In this document: piece after piece, positions 41,041 through 51,356 of the stretch
How the letters are laid out: each line of letters opens with the position of its first letter
How positions within the stretch are numbered: the first letter of the stretch is position 1
From: Streptosporangium lutulentum
Lineage (GTDB): Bacteria > Actinomycetota > Actinomycetes > Streptosporangiales > Streptosporangiaceae
Direction of reading: 5' to 3'
DNA: 64,000 nucleotides
NCBI RefSeq assembly: GCF_030811455.1
Contig: NZ_JAUSQU010000001.1
Coordinates: forward strand, 4,960,001 to 5,024,000
Translations under genes and position numbers: made by a program
The notes under the pieces: generated by a model
Database searches by the model: none
Told to the model about the DNA's origin: nothing
Seen by the model: only the letters and a program-made list of their open reading frames with translations

Positions 41041-41945
41041 GCCCCGATCAGGCCGTACGGGGAAACGGGCACGGGGTCGTCGCCGCCCCGCCGGGAGTGC
41101 CGCAGTCCCCGCTTGAGGCGAGCAGCCGGCGCTCACGGTGGGTGGTGGCGCTCCTCCTCGCCGCGGCCCTGCTCTGGACGCTGGTTCCCCTGATCTGGAT
41201 GCTGCTGTCGTCGTTCAAGAACCGCGCCGACGTGACCTCGGCCACGCCGCAGGTCCTGTTCGCCCCGACCCTGGACAACTACCGCAACCTGTTCACCGGC
41301 TCGAACAACCTCGGGCCCTACATCTGGCACAGCGTGCTCGCCGCCGGGATCTCCGCGCTGCTCGCGGTCTGCCTGGGCGCGCTCGCCGGCTACGGCCTGG
41401 CGCGGACCCAGATGCGCGGGAAGAAGCACCTGGCCTTCTGGATCATCTCGACCCGCATGGCGCCCATCGCGGCCGTCGTGGTCCCGCTGTTCCTCATCTT
41501 CCGCGGGATCGGCCTGATCGACTCGATCCCCGGCCTGGTGCTGGCCTACCTGACCTTCAACCTGCCCTTCGCCATCTGGTTGATGAGCGCGTTCTTCGCC
41601 GAGGTGCCGGCCTCCCTGGAGGAGTCCGCGCTCGTCGCCGGCTGCACCCGCTGGCAGGCCTTCCGTACGGTCATCCTCCCGCTGACCAAGTCGGGGCTGG
41701 TCACCACCTTCGTGCTGTGCCTCGTCTTCGCCTGGAACGACTACGCGTTCGCCGTGGTCTTCTCCGGGCCGAACTCCCAGACACTGCCCATCGCCGCCTC
41801 CCAGCTGGTCACCCAGACGGGCATCGACTGGGGTCAGCTCACCGCCATCGGCACGATCGTGGTCGTGCCGATGATGCTCGCGGGGCTCGCCGTGCGCCGC
41901 TGGCTGGTCACCGGGCTCACCCTCGGCGCCGTCACCGGAGAGTAG
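40995..41945 (+). CDS. Sugar/polyol ABC importer permease 2 (MalG-type)
   Basis: The 316 residues have a long variable N-terminus (about 45 residues), six membrane helices and the EAA loop EESALVAGCTRWQAFRTVILPL. It pairs with permease 1. The first ~15 codons exist twice in the DNA (see the 68-bp duplication); the second copy is the true start because it runs on into the full protein. The next gene starts 12 bases after the stop. Confidence 0.9.
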   Translation: MSTSMTPRSSVPQQTRPDQAVRGNGHGVVAAPPGVPQSPLEASSRRSRWVVALLLAAALLWTLVPLIWMLLSSFKNRADVTSATPQVLFAPTLDNYRNLFTGSNNLGPYIWHSVLAAGISALLAVCLGALAGYGLARTQMRGKKHLAFWIISTRMAPIAAVVVPLFLIFRGIGLIDSIPGLVLAYLTFNLPFAIWLMSAFFAEVPASLEESALVAGCTRWQAFRTVILPLTKSGLVTTFVLCLVFAWNDYAFAVVFSGPNSQTLPIAASQLVTQTGIDWGQLTAIGTIVVVPMMLAGLAVRRWLVTGLTLGAVTGE

Positions 41946-41957
41946 GAGCGAAAGGCC

Positions 41958-43046
41958 ATGACCTCCCACAGCGTTCATCCCCGGTCCCGCCACCGGAAAG
42001 GAGGGGAGCCGAAGACCACGCGCGAGCCCACCATGCGCGCGGCCGTACTGCAGGGAGCGGGAAAGATCACGCTGGAGGAACGGCCCCGGCCCACGCCCGG
42101 CCCCCGGGACGTGCTCGTGCGGGTCTCCTCTGTCGGGACGTGCGGCTCCGACGTGCACTACTACGAGCACGGGCGGATCGGTGACTTCGTGGTGGAGTCT
42201 CCGCTGGTGCTCGGCCACGAGCCCTCCGGGACCGTGGTCGCCGCCGGGCCCGGGGCCGGCCGTCACCGCCCGGGGCAACGTGTCTCGCTGGAGCCGGGAG
42301 TGCCCGACTTCACCTGCCCGCAGTGCCGGGCCGGCCGCTACAACCTCTGCCCGCGGATGCGTTTTTTCGGCACCCCTCCGATCGACGGGGCCTTCTGCGA
42401 GTACGTCGTCGTGCGCGAGGAGTTCGCCCATCCTGTACCGGACACGCTGTCCGATGACGCCGCCGCCCTGATCGAGCCGCTGTCGGTGGGCGTGTGGGCC
42501 TGCCGGAAGGCCCGGGTCGGGCCCGGCGCCCGCGTGCTCGTCACCGGCGCGGGCCCGGTCGGGCTGCTCTGCCTGCAGGCCGCGCGGGCCTTCGGCGCCG
42601 CCGAGGTCATGATCACGGATGTCAATCCCGTCCGGCTGGGGCTGGCCCGCGACCTGGGTGCGAGCGTGGCCCTCGACGTGCGCGAGAACCGTCTGGCCGA
42701 CGCCGCGTTCGAGCCCGACGTGCTGCTCGAATGCTCGGGTCGTCCCGCCGCCGTCGGGGAGGCCGTCCGCTCGGTGGGGCGGGCCGGACGGGTCGTCCTC
42801 GTCGGCATGGGCGGGGACGAGATCCCGCTGCCGCTGACGCACGTGCAGACGCGTGAGCTTGAGGTGACGGGCACGTTCCGCTACGCGAACACCTGGCCGA
42901 CGGCCATCGAGCTGGCCACCTCGGGACGCGTCCGGCTGGACGCCCTGGTCACCGGCCACTACGGCCTGGCCGGGGTCGAGCAGGCGCTGACGGCGGGCGC
43001 CCGCGATCCCGGCCTGGTCAAGGCAGTCGTACAACCGCAGGAGTGA
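41958..43046 (+). CDS. Zinc-dependent medium-chain dehydrogenase (sorbitol/xylitol type)
   Basis: ATG 41958 gives 362 residues; an internal ATG at 42033 ([10 protein letters not shown]) would give the more usual ~337-residue length. Signs are catalytic-zinc ligands in [13 protein letters not shown] and GHEPSG, structural-zinc cysteines in [12 protein letters not shown], and the NAD motif [23 protein letters not shown] near residue 195. It should oxidise the imported polyol to a ketose. Sitting between permease and ATPase genes, it ties the operon to sugar-alcohol use. Confidence 0.9.
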   Translation: MTSHSVHPRSRHRKGGEPKTTREPTMRAAVLQGAGKITLEERPRPTPGPRDVLVRVSSVGTCGSDVHYYEHGRIGDFVVESPLVLGHEPSGTVVAAGPGAGRHRPGQRVSLEPGVPDFTCPQCRAGRYNLCPRMRFFGTPPIDGAFCEYVVVREEFAHPVPDTLSDDAAALIEPLSVGVWACRKARVGPGARVLVTGAGPVGLLCLQAARAFGAAEVMITDVNPVRLGLARDLGASVALDVRENRLADAAFEPDVLLECSGRPAAVGEAVRSVGRAGRVVLVGMGGDEIPLPLTHVQTRELEVTGTFRYANTWPTAIELATSGRVRLDALVTGHYGLAGVEQALTAGARDPGLVKAVVQPQE

Positions 43047-43050
43047 TGAC

Positions 43051-44169
<1,119 letters not shown>

Positions 44170-44207
44170 CGGCCGGAGGCGAAGGCCGGCCCGGCCTGGG
44201 GCGGTAC

Positions 44208-45008
44208 TCACACCGTGAGGCCGCCGTCGACGGGCACGACCGCGCCGGTGACGTACGAGGCGCGGTCGCTCAGCAGCCAGGCGGCGGCTTCGGCGACCTC
44301 CTCCGGTTCGGCGACGCGGCGCAGCGGGGTGCTCGCGCTGAACTGCTCGACGATGTCGGGGTCCTCCTCGACGAACTGCTGGAACATCGCGGTCATGGTG
44401 GTGCCCGGGGCGATGGCGTTGACCCGGATGCCTTCGGGCCCGTACTCGACGGCGGCGGTCTCGGTGAGGCTGTTGACCGCCCGCTTGGAGGCGGAGTACG
44501 GTCCCAGCCTCGCGCTGGACCTGAGGCCGGCGGTACTGCTGTTGTTGACGATCGCGCCGCCCCCGGCTGTCGCGCGCATCGCCTTGATCTCCGCCACCAT
44601 GGCCAGCCAGACGCCTTTGTAGTCGATCGAGGTGACCCGGTCGAAGTCGCTGCCGGGCACCTCGGCCAGGGGTACGGGGGCAGCGGACACTCCGGCGTTG
44701 TTGAAGGCGACGTCGAGGCGCCCGTGACGCTCCACCACCTTGTCGACCGCGTTCTGGATGCCCTTCTCGTCGGCCATGTCGGCCACCACGTAGTCCGCGG
44801 TGCCGCCGGCCGTCCGGATCTCGTCGACCACGGCGCTCAGCTCGGACTCGGTACGCGAGGCCAGCACGACCGCGGCGCCCTCCCGGGCGAACAGCCGCGC
44901 GGCGGCGGCGCCGATGCCTCGCCCCGCACCGGTGACCAGCGCCACCTTGTCTTCGAGGAGTCCGTGAGCGGCGTTCGTACCGCTGCTTTCTGTCATCGAT
45001 TTGTTCAT
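44208..45008 (-). CDS. Short-chain dehydrogenase (FabG-like glucose/3-oxoacyl reductase type)
   Basis: The 266 residues are a classical SDR: TGxxxGIG motif VTGAGRGIGAAAARLF near residue 24, NNAG in FNNAGVSAAP, Ser in IVNNSSTAGL, the catalytic YSASKRAV, and the C-terminal GAVVPVDGGLTV. The substrate is not predictable from the sequence. ATG at 45008 or 44996 may be the start. It is divergent from the methyltransferase gene, whose promoter and operators lie between them. Confidence 0.9.
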   Translation of the reverse strand: MNKSMTESSGTNAAHGLLEDKVALVTGAGRGIGAAAARLFAREGAAVVLASRTESELSAVVDEIRTAGGTADYVVADMADEKGIQNAVDKVVERHGRLDVAFNNAGVSAAPVPLAEVPGSDFDRVTSIDYKGVWLAMVAEIKAMRATAGGGAIVNNSSTAGLRSSARLGPYSASKRAVNSLTETAAVEYGPEGIRVNAIAPGTTMTAMFQQFVEEDPDIVEQFSASTPLRRVAEPEEVAEAAAWLLSDRASYVTGAVVPVDGGLTV

Positions 45009-45191
45009 ATGTCCAGTTTGTGACAGATCGGCTACTCCGGCCCATCCTTGGCAGCACCTCTATGACCTGCGACAACGGTAGTTCAACGGAGGTAAACGCA
45101 GCCGAACCGGCGTACGGCCTCACCTGTCGCCGCGCGCGCCGCCCTGGCCGGACGAACCGTCCGCCCAGGGCCTCCTGATTTTTAGGTCCCG

Positions 45192-45220
45192 TTGACACTT
45201 CCCACGCCGCACATCATTAT
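45192..45220 (+). promoter_or_regulatory. Vegetative-type promoter of the methyltransferase gene
   Basis: A perfect -35 TTGACA (45192-45197) and -10 CATTAT (45215-45220) are separated by 17 bases. The -10 is overlapped by the first TetR-type operator. Confidence 0.75.
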
Positions 45221-45248
45221 GAACACGCGTTCATGAACGCTTGTTCAT
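45219..45248. promoter_or_regulatory. Two overlapping TetR-type operators
   Basis: ATGAAC-ACGC-GTTCAT (45219-45234) and ATGAAC-GCTT-GTTCAT (45233-45248) are 16-bp dyads sharing two bases. They cover the -10 end and transcription start, the usual place for TetR repression. The TetR gene at 46352 is the best candidate binder. Confidence 0.7.
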
Positions 45249-45319
45249 AACAAGGACGATCCGACCGGATCGAGACCGGGGCCGACGAAGCCATTCGACG
45301 TCCCCGCAGAAGGAGAGCG

Positions 45320-46174
45320 ATGCATTCCGTCGTCAACACCGAGCAGGCCGAGGCGTGGAACGGCTACGAGGGCAATCACTGGGCCGATCACCAGGACCGC
45401 TACGACGCCGTGAACAGCGGGTTCAACGATCACCTGCTCGCGGCGGCCGATCTCGGCGAGCAGGACAGGGTGCTCGACATCGGGTGCGGAAACGGGCAGG
45501 TGACACGGCTGGCCGCCCGGCGGGCGCGACTCGGGCACTCCACCGGGATCGACCTGTCGGGGCCCATGCTCCAGCGAGCCCGCGCCACCGCCGCCGACGA
45601 GGGGGTCTCCAACGTGACCTTCGCGCGGGGAGACGCCCAGATCCACCCCTTCCCCGCCGCGGGCTTCGACGTGGCCGTCAGCCGGTTCGGAATCATGTTC
45701 TTCGCCGACCCGGTCGCCGCGTTCGCCAACATCGGCCGCGCGCTGCGGCCGGGGGGCCGTCTCGCCCTGCTGTCCCTGCGCTCCATGGCCGAGAACGACC
45801 TGGGAACCGTCTTCGCGGCGATGGCCGAGCACCTGCCCTCGAATTCCCTGTGGCCCGACGCCGACGGGCCGGCCCCCTCGGGGCCGGAGTCGCTGGCCGA
45901 CCCGGACCGCATCCACGAGGTGCTCACCGACGCCGGCTACGAGAAGGTGGCCTCGGCCCCCGTCGAGGCGGCCCAGGTGTGGGGCAGGGACGCCGCGGAC
46001 GCGGCCCGGTTCCTCTACGCCTGGGGCCCCGTCCGCCACATGCTCGGCAAGGTCGACCAGACCTCCGCCGCCCGTGCCCGTGACGCGCTCACGGCGGCGC
46101 TGCGGCCCTACGAGGGGCACGACGCCGTACGGCTGCGCGGCGCGGCACGGCTCATCACCGCCACCCGCCCCTGA
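45320..46174 (+). CDS. SAM-dependent class I methyltransferase
   Basis: The 284 residues carry the Rossmann methyltransferase motifs: I in VLDIGCGNGQVTRLAA near residue 49, the acidic STGIDLSGPML, GDAQIHPFPAAGFDVAVSRFG and LRPGGRLALLSLR. The UbiE/COQ5-like type with a C-terminal cap; the substrate is probably a small molecule. Placed under tandem TetR operators next to a TetR gene, it may act on a xenobiotic or metabolite sensed by that regulator. The last ~50 bases are partly duplicated 150 bases downstream. Confidence 0.88.
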   Translation: MHSVVNTEQAEAWNGYEGNHWADHQDRYDAVNSGFNDHLLAAADLGEQDRVLDIGCGNGQVTRLAARRARLGHSTGIDLSGPMLQRARATAADEGVSNVTFARGDAQIHPFPAAGFDVAVSRFGIMFFADPVAAFANIGRALRPGGRLALLSLRSMAENDLGTVFAAMAEHLPSNSLWPDADGPAPSGPESLADPDRIHEVLTDAGYEKVASAPVEAAQVWGRDAADAARFLYAWGPVRHMLGKVDQTSAARARDALTAALRPYEGHDAVRLRGAARLITATRP

Positions 46175-46313
46175 CCACCCGCCCCTGACCACCCGCCAGG
46201 CGACCGACGCGGCCGCGACGCTCAGGGGCACGACGGGGGACACGGCTGGGGGGCACGACTGGGGGGCACGACGCCGTACGGCCGCGCGGCGTCGCGCGAC
46301 TCGTCACCGCCGG
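46114..46313 (+). repeat. Diverged duplicate of the methyltransferase 3' end
   Basis: About 50 bases from 46114 (GGGGCACGACGCCGTACGG...) recur from 46263 with an identical first 19 bases and scattered later changes. Short GGGGCACGAC partial copies and a CCCCTGACCACCCGC direct repeat lie between. In translation GHDAVRLRGAARLITA is matched by GHDAVRPRGVARLVTA. Confidence 0.75.
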
Positions 46314-46351
46314 ACGACACGCCGGCCGCGACACTCATACGATGCGATGTG

Positions 46352-46999
46352 ATGTCACCGAGAAAAGCAGCCGTCCTGCGTGACGGCGGTGGCGGTCAGA
46401 GCCTGCGCGAGCACCTGATCTCCGCCGCCGAGCGCCTCATCGCCCAGCGTGGAACCGCCGGGCTCACCGTGCGCGACATCGCCCGGGAGGCCCAGGTCGC
46501 CGACGGCGTGCTCTACAACCATTTCACGGGCAAGGAGGAACTCCTCGCGCTCGCCCTCCACGCTCACGTCCAGACCGTCGAACGCGAGTTGGGCGAGCTG
46601 CCCGGCAAGGCCGGCGTCGGCACCGTCGAGGCCAACCTGCACGCCTATCTCACCCACGGCGTGGCGCTGCACACCGCCATCCTGCCCGCCTTCGCGGGCC
46701 TGCTCTCCCGGCCCGAGGTCCTCGCCCTGTTCGCCGGCATGCCCAGTCCCGTCGGGGACGGGCTGGGACTGCGGGCGCACCTGGCCCGCTATCTGCGTGC
46801 CGAACAGGATCTCGGCCGCGTCGCCCGGGACATCGGCGCCGAAGCCGCCGCCACGATGATCGTCGGCGCCTGTCACGAGCTGATCCTGCCCCGCATGTTC
46901 TTCGGCTCCGCCGCGACCCCGGCCCAGGTCCCGCCCGGCTTCGTCGACGACCTGGTCGCCATCGTCACCAACGGCATCGCCCCGGCCAGGACCTCCTGA
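46352..46999 (+). CDS. TetR-family regulator
   Basis: ATG 46352 (or GTG 46349) gives 215 residues. The HTH lies at about 18-65 (LREHLISAAERLIAQRGTAGLTVRDIAREAQVADGVLYNHFTGKEELLALAL), followed by an all-helical ligand-binding domain. It probably binds the tandem ATGAAC/GTTCAT operators in front of the methyltransferase gene, 1.1 kb upstream. The ligand is unknown. Confidence 0.9.
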   Translation: MSPRKAAVLRDGGGGQSLREHLISAAERLIAQRGTAGLTVRDIAREAQVADGVLYNHFTGKEELLALALHAHVQTVERELGELPGKAGVGTVEANLHAYLTHGVALHTAILPAFAGLLSRPEVLALFAGMPSPVGDGLGLRAHLARYLRAEQDLGRVARDIGAEAAATMIVGACHELILPRMFFGSAATPAQVPPGFVDDLVAIVTNGIAPARTS

Positions 47000-47120
47000 A
47001 AGGACCCTCCCCCGGACCCCCGTGAGGGGGACGGCGGATCCCCCCGGAGACGGACGACCCGCAGGGGTGCGGCGACCTACCGTTCTGTGCGACATGTTCC
47101 GCGCAGGCAAGGAAAATCCC

Positions 47121-47825
47121 ATGTTCAAGGACTCCGCCGACTTCAGGCGCGTCGCCTCCGGCACGCTGCTGATCGTCGCCCCCCTGCTTCAGGCGATCGC
47201 CGCCGTCGTCGACCCGGGCACGTGGGGCGACGAACGCGAGGCGGTCAGCTACGGCGACAACCCCGTCCTGGCTCAGGTCCAGTCGGTGATGTACCACTGG
47301 TCCTACCTGCTGATGGCCCTGGCGGTTCTCGGCCTGCTGCACGTGATGCGGCGCCGTGCCGTGGTCTTCGGCCATGTCACCGGCACGCTGACCGTCCTTG
47401 GCTACGTCAACCTGTCGGGCCTGCTGATGATCGATCCGGTGGAGTGGTGGCTCGGGCAGCGCAACCCGCCGGAGAGGGCCCAGCAGATCCTCGACGAAAT
47501 GCTGAACCTGCCCGGCGTGGTCTTCGGCTTCCAGCTCCCGTGGCTGTTCCTCGCCCTCTTCGGCCTGCCCATCCTGCTGGTCGGCGTGTGGCGGACCGGA
47601 TTCGCGCACTGGTGGGTGCCCCTCGTCGCCGGCCTCGGCTACGGCACCTCACTCCTGATTCCGTACGGCCCGGTGATCGTCGTGACGTGGGGCGCGGGGG
47701 CCGTCGCGCTGAGCTCGCTCGGGGTCAGGATGCTCCAGATGAGCCGCCAGGAGTGGATCTCCTACTACCCGACGGCCGTCCCGGGGCGGACCACCCCCGA
47801 CTCGTACGCGAACACCACCGCCTGA
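47121..47825 (+). CDS. Six-helix membrane protein of unknown function
   Basis: ATG 47121 after AAGGAAAA gives 234 residues with about six hydrophobic segments (for example near 12-30, 60-78, 85-103, 138-158, 165-185 and 190-205). The layout recalls DUF4386-like or other small actinobacterial membrane proteins, but I do not assign a family. The last 61 bases overlap the 3' end of the convergent response-regulator gene. Confidence 0.7.
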   Translation: MFKDSADFRRVASGTLLIVAPLLQAIAAVVDPGTWGDEREAVSYGDNPVLAQVQSVMYHWSYLLMALAVLGLLHVMRRRAVVFGHVTGTLTVLGYVNLSGLLMIDPVEWWLGQRNPPERAQQILDEMLNLPGVVFGFQLPWLFLALFGLPILLVGVWRTGFAHWWVPLVAGLGYGTSLLIPYGPVIVVTWGAGAVALSSLGVRMLQMSRQEWISYYPTAVPGRTTPDSYANTTA

Positions 47826-48427
47826 GCCCGATCCCGCAGGTGGAGCTTCATCAGCACCCTGGCCACGTGGGTCTTCACCGTGGCCTCGCCGACGAAGAGC
47901 CGGACCGCGATCTCGGCGTTGGTCAGCCCCCGGGCCAGGGAGTGCAGCACCTCCAGCTCGCGCGGGGTGAGGGCGGCCAGCTGCGGCGGGGGCACGGGGT
48001 CGTGGCGGCCGGCGAAGGAGGCGATGACCCGGGTGGTGACGGCGGGATCGAGCAGGGCGTCCCCACCCACGACGACGCGGATGGCGTCCACGAGCTGTTC
48101 GGGCGGCGAGACCTTGAGCAGGAAGCCGCTGGTCCCGGTGCGGAGCGCGGTGTAGAGGTTCTCGTCGGTGTCGAAGGTCGTCAGCATGACGACCTTCGGC
48201 GGGTCCGGCCGGTCGAGCAGCCGCTTCGCGGCGGTGAGGCCGTCCATGCGCGGCATCGAGATGTCCATCAGCACGAGGTCCGGCCGGGTGTCGCGGGCCA
48301 CCTCGACGGCCTCGATCCCGTCGGACGCCTCCCCCACCACCTCCATGCCGGGCTCGCTCTCCACGATGAGCCTCAGCCCGGCACGGACCATCGCCTGGTC
48401 GTCGGCGATGACGATACGAATGCTCAT
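47765..48427 (-). CDS. NarL/LuxR-type response regulator
   Basis: The 220 residues contain a receiver domain with acidic pocket IADDQAMVRAGL, phosphoacceptor D55 in LVLMDISMP and the conserved Lys in GFLLKVSPPE. A C-terminal LuxR HTH follows (LTPRELEVLHSLARGLTNAEIAVRLFVGEATVKTHVARVLMKL). It pairs with the kinase encoded 69 bases upstream. Its 3' end runs 61 bases into the oppositely oriented membrane-protein gene. Confidence 0.93.
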   Translation of the reverse strand: MSIRIVIADDQAMVRAGLRLIVESEPGMEVVGEASDGIEAVEVARDTRPDLVLMDISMPRMDGLTAAKRLLDRPDPPKVVMLTTFDTDENLYTALRTGTSGFLLKVSPPEQLVDAIRVVVGGDALLDPAVTTRVIASFAGRHDPVPPPQLAALTPRELEVLHSLARGLTNAEIAVRLFVGEATVKTHVARVLMKLHLRDRAQAVVFAYESGVVRPGTAVG

Positions 48428-48496
48428 TCCTTCTCCTTGGCCGGCGGCTCTGCGGCTCGTTCGCGGGTGCGCCCCGTCGTCGGCGGGGTCGTCGGG

Positions 48497-49672
48497 TCAC
48501 CTGATCCGCTCATTCGCGAACACCTCCCGGGAGGTCGGCAGGGACGCGTGGACCCGGAACCCGCCCCCGGGACGCGGACCCGCCTCGAAGGTGCCGCCGA
48601 ACAGCACGGCACGCTCACGCATGCCGACGAGACCGTTGCCCGTCGACAGGCCGGGCGGGCCGTCGCCGCCCCCGTCCAGGACCTCCACCTCCACGGAGCC
48701 GGGACGGTAGGAGACGGTGATCCGGATCTCGGACTCGCCCGCGTGCTTGACCGCGTTGGTGAGCGCCTCCTGCGTGATGCGGTAGACCGACAGATCGACC
48801 CCGGGGGCGAGCCGTACCGCCTCGCCCCTGATCTCAAGGACGATCCGCAGCCCCGAGGAGACGAGAGTGTTCACCAGGTCGGGCAGCAGATCCACGCCGG
48901 GCTGCGGGAGGGCCTCGTCAAGGGGCATGCGCAGCGCGCCGAGCATGACCCGCAGCTCCTCCACGGCCTCGCGCCCCATGCGCTCGATGCCGAGGAGCGC
49001 CTCGGCGTCCCCGCTTCGCGTACGGCGAAGCACCCCGGCCTGCATGACCATCATGCTGACGCTGTGGGCGACGACGTCGTGCAGCTCGCGGGCGATGCGG
49101 GCGCGCTCCTCGGCGACGGCCTCGGCGGCCCGCCGTTCTCTGTCACGTTCCAATCGTTCGGCGTGGGCGGACAGGCGGAGCAGGCGGGTGGCGTAAGCGC
49201 GCAGGGCGAGGCCGGTGAGATAGGCGGCGCCGAAGACGACGGTCAGGAAGATGACCTCGTCGAACGGGAGCAGGCGATGGTCGACGGCGCCCGAGTCGAA
49301 GACCAGGACTCCGGTGACGGCCCAGGCCAGGCCGGGTTTGAGGGGAAGTTCGGCTCCGACCGTGTGGAAGACGATCAGCAGGGAGGCCAACTGCCAGGTC
49401 TGGCAGAACTCGTACCCCTGCCGGTGCCAGACGTACTGGGCGAGGATCATCAGGATGAAGACGGCGACCGGTGCCCTCCGGCGAAACCACACGAGCGCTC
49501 CGGTGACGAGCGCCTGACCGATCCACCACAGTTCGGGCGTCTCTGCGGCGCCGTACTCGGTCGCGACGGTGAACGCCTCAAGCGTGCCGAGAGCGATGAT
49601 CGCGCACCCGATCAGCACGTCGGATGTCGGTATTGCGCGAAGGCGTTGAAAGGGGGGAAACGGAACCGCCAT
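48497..49672 (-). CDS. Sensor histidine kinase, HisKA_3
   Basis: The 391 residues include five to six membrane helices (about 18-150) with short loops, a coiled linker, the phosphoacceptor H198 in ARELHDVVAHSVSMMVMQAG, and HATPase_c with N-box QEALTNAVKHAG near 300 and GNGLVGMRERA near 350. This is the standard actinobacterial NarL-type kinase, partner of the regulator at 47765. No target operon is adjacent, so the stimulus and regulon are unknown. Confidence 0.92.
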   Translation of the reverse strand: MAVPFPPFQRLRAIPTSDVLIGCAIIALGTLEAFTVATEYGAAETPELWWIGQALVTGALVWFRRRAPVAVFILMILAQYVWHRQGYEFCQTWQLASLLIVFHTVGAELPLKPGLAWAVTGVLVFDSGAVDHRLLPFDEVIFLTVVFGAAYLTGLALRAYATRLLRLSAHAERLERDRERRAAEAVAEERARIARELHDVVAHSVSMMVMQAGVLRRTRSGDAEALLGIERMGREAVEELRVMLGALRMPLDEALPQPGVDLLPDLVNTLVSSGLRIVLEIRGEAVRLAPGVDLSVYRITQEALTNAVKHAGESEIRITVSYRPGSVEVEVLDGGGDGPPGLSTGNGLVGMRERAVLFGGTFEAGPRPGGGFRVHASLPTSREVFANERIR

Positions 49673-49817
49673 GCTCGGAGACTAGAGCTTCATCTCCTTC
49701 ATGCATACAGAACAAATCATTCAGGCGCACCGTTCACAGGCGGGGCCCGGGTCATTTTCCCCAATAGGGGACTTTCCACCCGATAATCACTCCCGAAAGG
49801 ACCGGTTCGGAAGCTCA

Positions 49818-51356
49818 CTATTCCTGGAAGGACACGCTTCCCACGAACCGGTTGGCCAGTGCGTTGTCACATCGGCCGGGCGCGCAGAAGTAGATCATCA
49901 GAGCGGGTTCGTCCGGTCGTTCCACGGCCCACCCCGTGAAATCGAGCTGCCCGCCGCGCTGCGGATCGGCGATCGACCCCTGCAGCCGTACGGCGGGATA
50001 CCCGCCCACACGCACCTGGACCACTTCGGAGAAGACGCTGACCTTGCCCGGCAACGAGGACTGCAGGGTCTCCTGCAACTGCTGTGCCCCGCTGCGGGGG
50101 TCAAGGGTGTCCAGGGTCTGCGCGTAGAGGCCGGTGGCCTCTTCCGGCGTGTTCTTGATGGTCTCGTTCGCGGTCGCCCAGTCGGCGGTGACCGGCGTGG
50201 CGAAGAGCGTCCGGAACTCGTCCGCCTGCGGCGAGGACACCACGAACACGTCCGCCTGCGGCTGCAACGTCCAGTCGCCGGGATGCTCGAACGCGATCGG
50301 CACGGCGGCCGAGCCCGCGTAGGCCGTCCAGTCGTCGCCGCCGCCCCGCAGGACCGTCACGAGCACCGCGACCAGCGCGACGATCGTCACGATCGCCACT
50401 CCGGCGCCGATGAGGATGCCCTTGCCGCCGCCCGGCCTGGACTGTTTCCTTCTCTTCGTCTCGGCCGGGGCCGTCTGGGCGAACTGGTAGGGATGGGGAT
50501 GGCTGGTCCCGCTGATCGCGTCGCGCAGTTCGGCGATGAACTGCGCGCAGGTGTCGAAGCGCTGCTCGGGCGATTTGGCCAGTGCCCGCATCATGACGCC
50601 GTCGACCTCCAGCGGGAGGTCGGGCCGGAGCGCGGTGAGCGGCGTGGGCGTCTCCGCCAGATGCGCCCAGAGCAGTGCGATCTCGTTGTCGCGCTGGAAC
50701 GGCAGTTGCCCCGACAGTGCCTCATAGACCACGCACGCCAGTGCGTACTGGTCGCAGCGCCCGTCGATGTGCTCCTTGTTGATCTGCTCGGGCGCCATGT
50801 AGCGGGGCGTGCCGATGAACTGGTCGGTCTGGGTCAGCCCGGAGAGCGAGGTGCGGTGCTTGGTGATGCCGAAGTCGGTGAGGTAGGCGTGGTCGCCCTC
50901 GGTGTGAGCCGCGATCAGGATGTTGGCGGGCTTGACGTCACGGTGGATCAGATCGTGCGCGTGAGCGGTGTCCAGCGCCGCGGCCACCTGGGCGAAGATC
51001 CGGTTGACCTGACTCACCGTCATCGGCCCGCGGTCGTAGAAGATCTGGCGCAGGTCGGGGCCGTCCACGTAGCGCATCGCGATGTACAGCGTGCCGTCGT
51101 CGGCGCTGTCGGCCTCGTAGATCGGGATGATGTTCGGGTGGTCCATGCTCGCGACCGTCCGCGACTCCAGGACGAAACGCTGGCGGAATCGGTCGTCCTC
51201 CCCGAGAAGCGGATTGAGGATCTTCAATGCCACGCGGCGGTTGAGGCGGGGGTCCACCGCGAGGTAGACCACGGCCATACCGCCCTTGCCGATCAGATCC
51301 TCGATGTAGTAACCGGCGACCTCTTGCCCGATCAACGCTCTGTCGTTCACGGACAT
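49818..51356 (-). CDS. Membrane Ser/Thr protein kinase (PknB-like, Hanks type)
   Basis: ATG 51356 gives 512 residues. The kinase domain (about 15-275) has the glycine loop IGKGGMAVVY, catalytic K45 in VALKIL, the catalytic loop LIHRDVKPANIL with D140, DFG in LTDFGITK and APE in YMAPEQ. A basic linker, one membrane helix (about 315-337) and an extracytoplasmic domain of ~170 residues follow, the latter resembling a lipoprotein-like or DUF-type sensor fold rather than PASTA repeats. The ATG overlaps by one base the stop of the trypsin-like membrane protein upstream; the two are surely co-translated. Confidence 0.92.
   Translation of the reverse strand: MSVNDRALIGQEVAGYYIEDLIGKGGMAVVYLAVDPRLNRRVALKILNPLLGEDDRFRQRFVLESRTVASMDHPNIIPIYEADSADDGTLYIAMRYVDGPDLRQIFYDRGPMTVSQVNRIFAQVAAALDTAHAHDLIHRDVKPANILIAAHTEGDHAYLTDFGITKHRTSLSGLTQTDQFIGTPRYMAPEQINKEHIDGRCDQYALACVVYEALSGQLPFQRDNEIALLWAHLAETPTPLTALRPDLPLEVDGVMMRALAKSPEQRFDTCAQFIAELRDAISGTSHPHPYQFAQTAPAETKRRKQSRPGGGKGILIGAGVAIVTIVALVAVLVTVLRGGGDDWTAYAGSAAVPIAFEHPGDWTLQPQADVFVVSSPQADEFRTLFATPVTADWATANETIKNTPEEATGLYAQTLDTLDPRSGAQQLQETLQSSLPGKVSVFSEVVQVRVGGYPAVRLQGSIADPQRGGQLDFTGWAVERPDEPALMIYFCAPGRCDNALANRFVGSVSFQE

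Larger units (their letters stand above)
45009..45319. other. Divergent intergenic region (311 bp) with regulated promoter
   Basis: Apart from the promoter and tandem operators at 45192-45248, no gene is seen. The 5' untranslated part of the methyltransferase gene is about 90 bases, ending with GAAGGAGAG before the ATG at 45320. Confidence 0.6.

Noticed and set aside
47087-49786. An 899-residue plus-strand open frame
   Set aside because: It is antisense to the two-component genes and out of frame with the membrane protein; GC-rich genomes produce such frames routinely.
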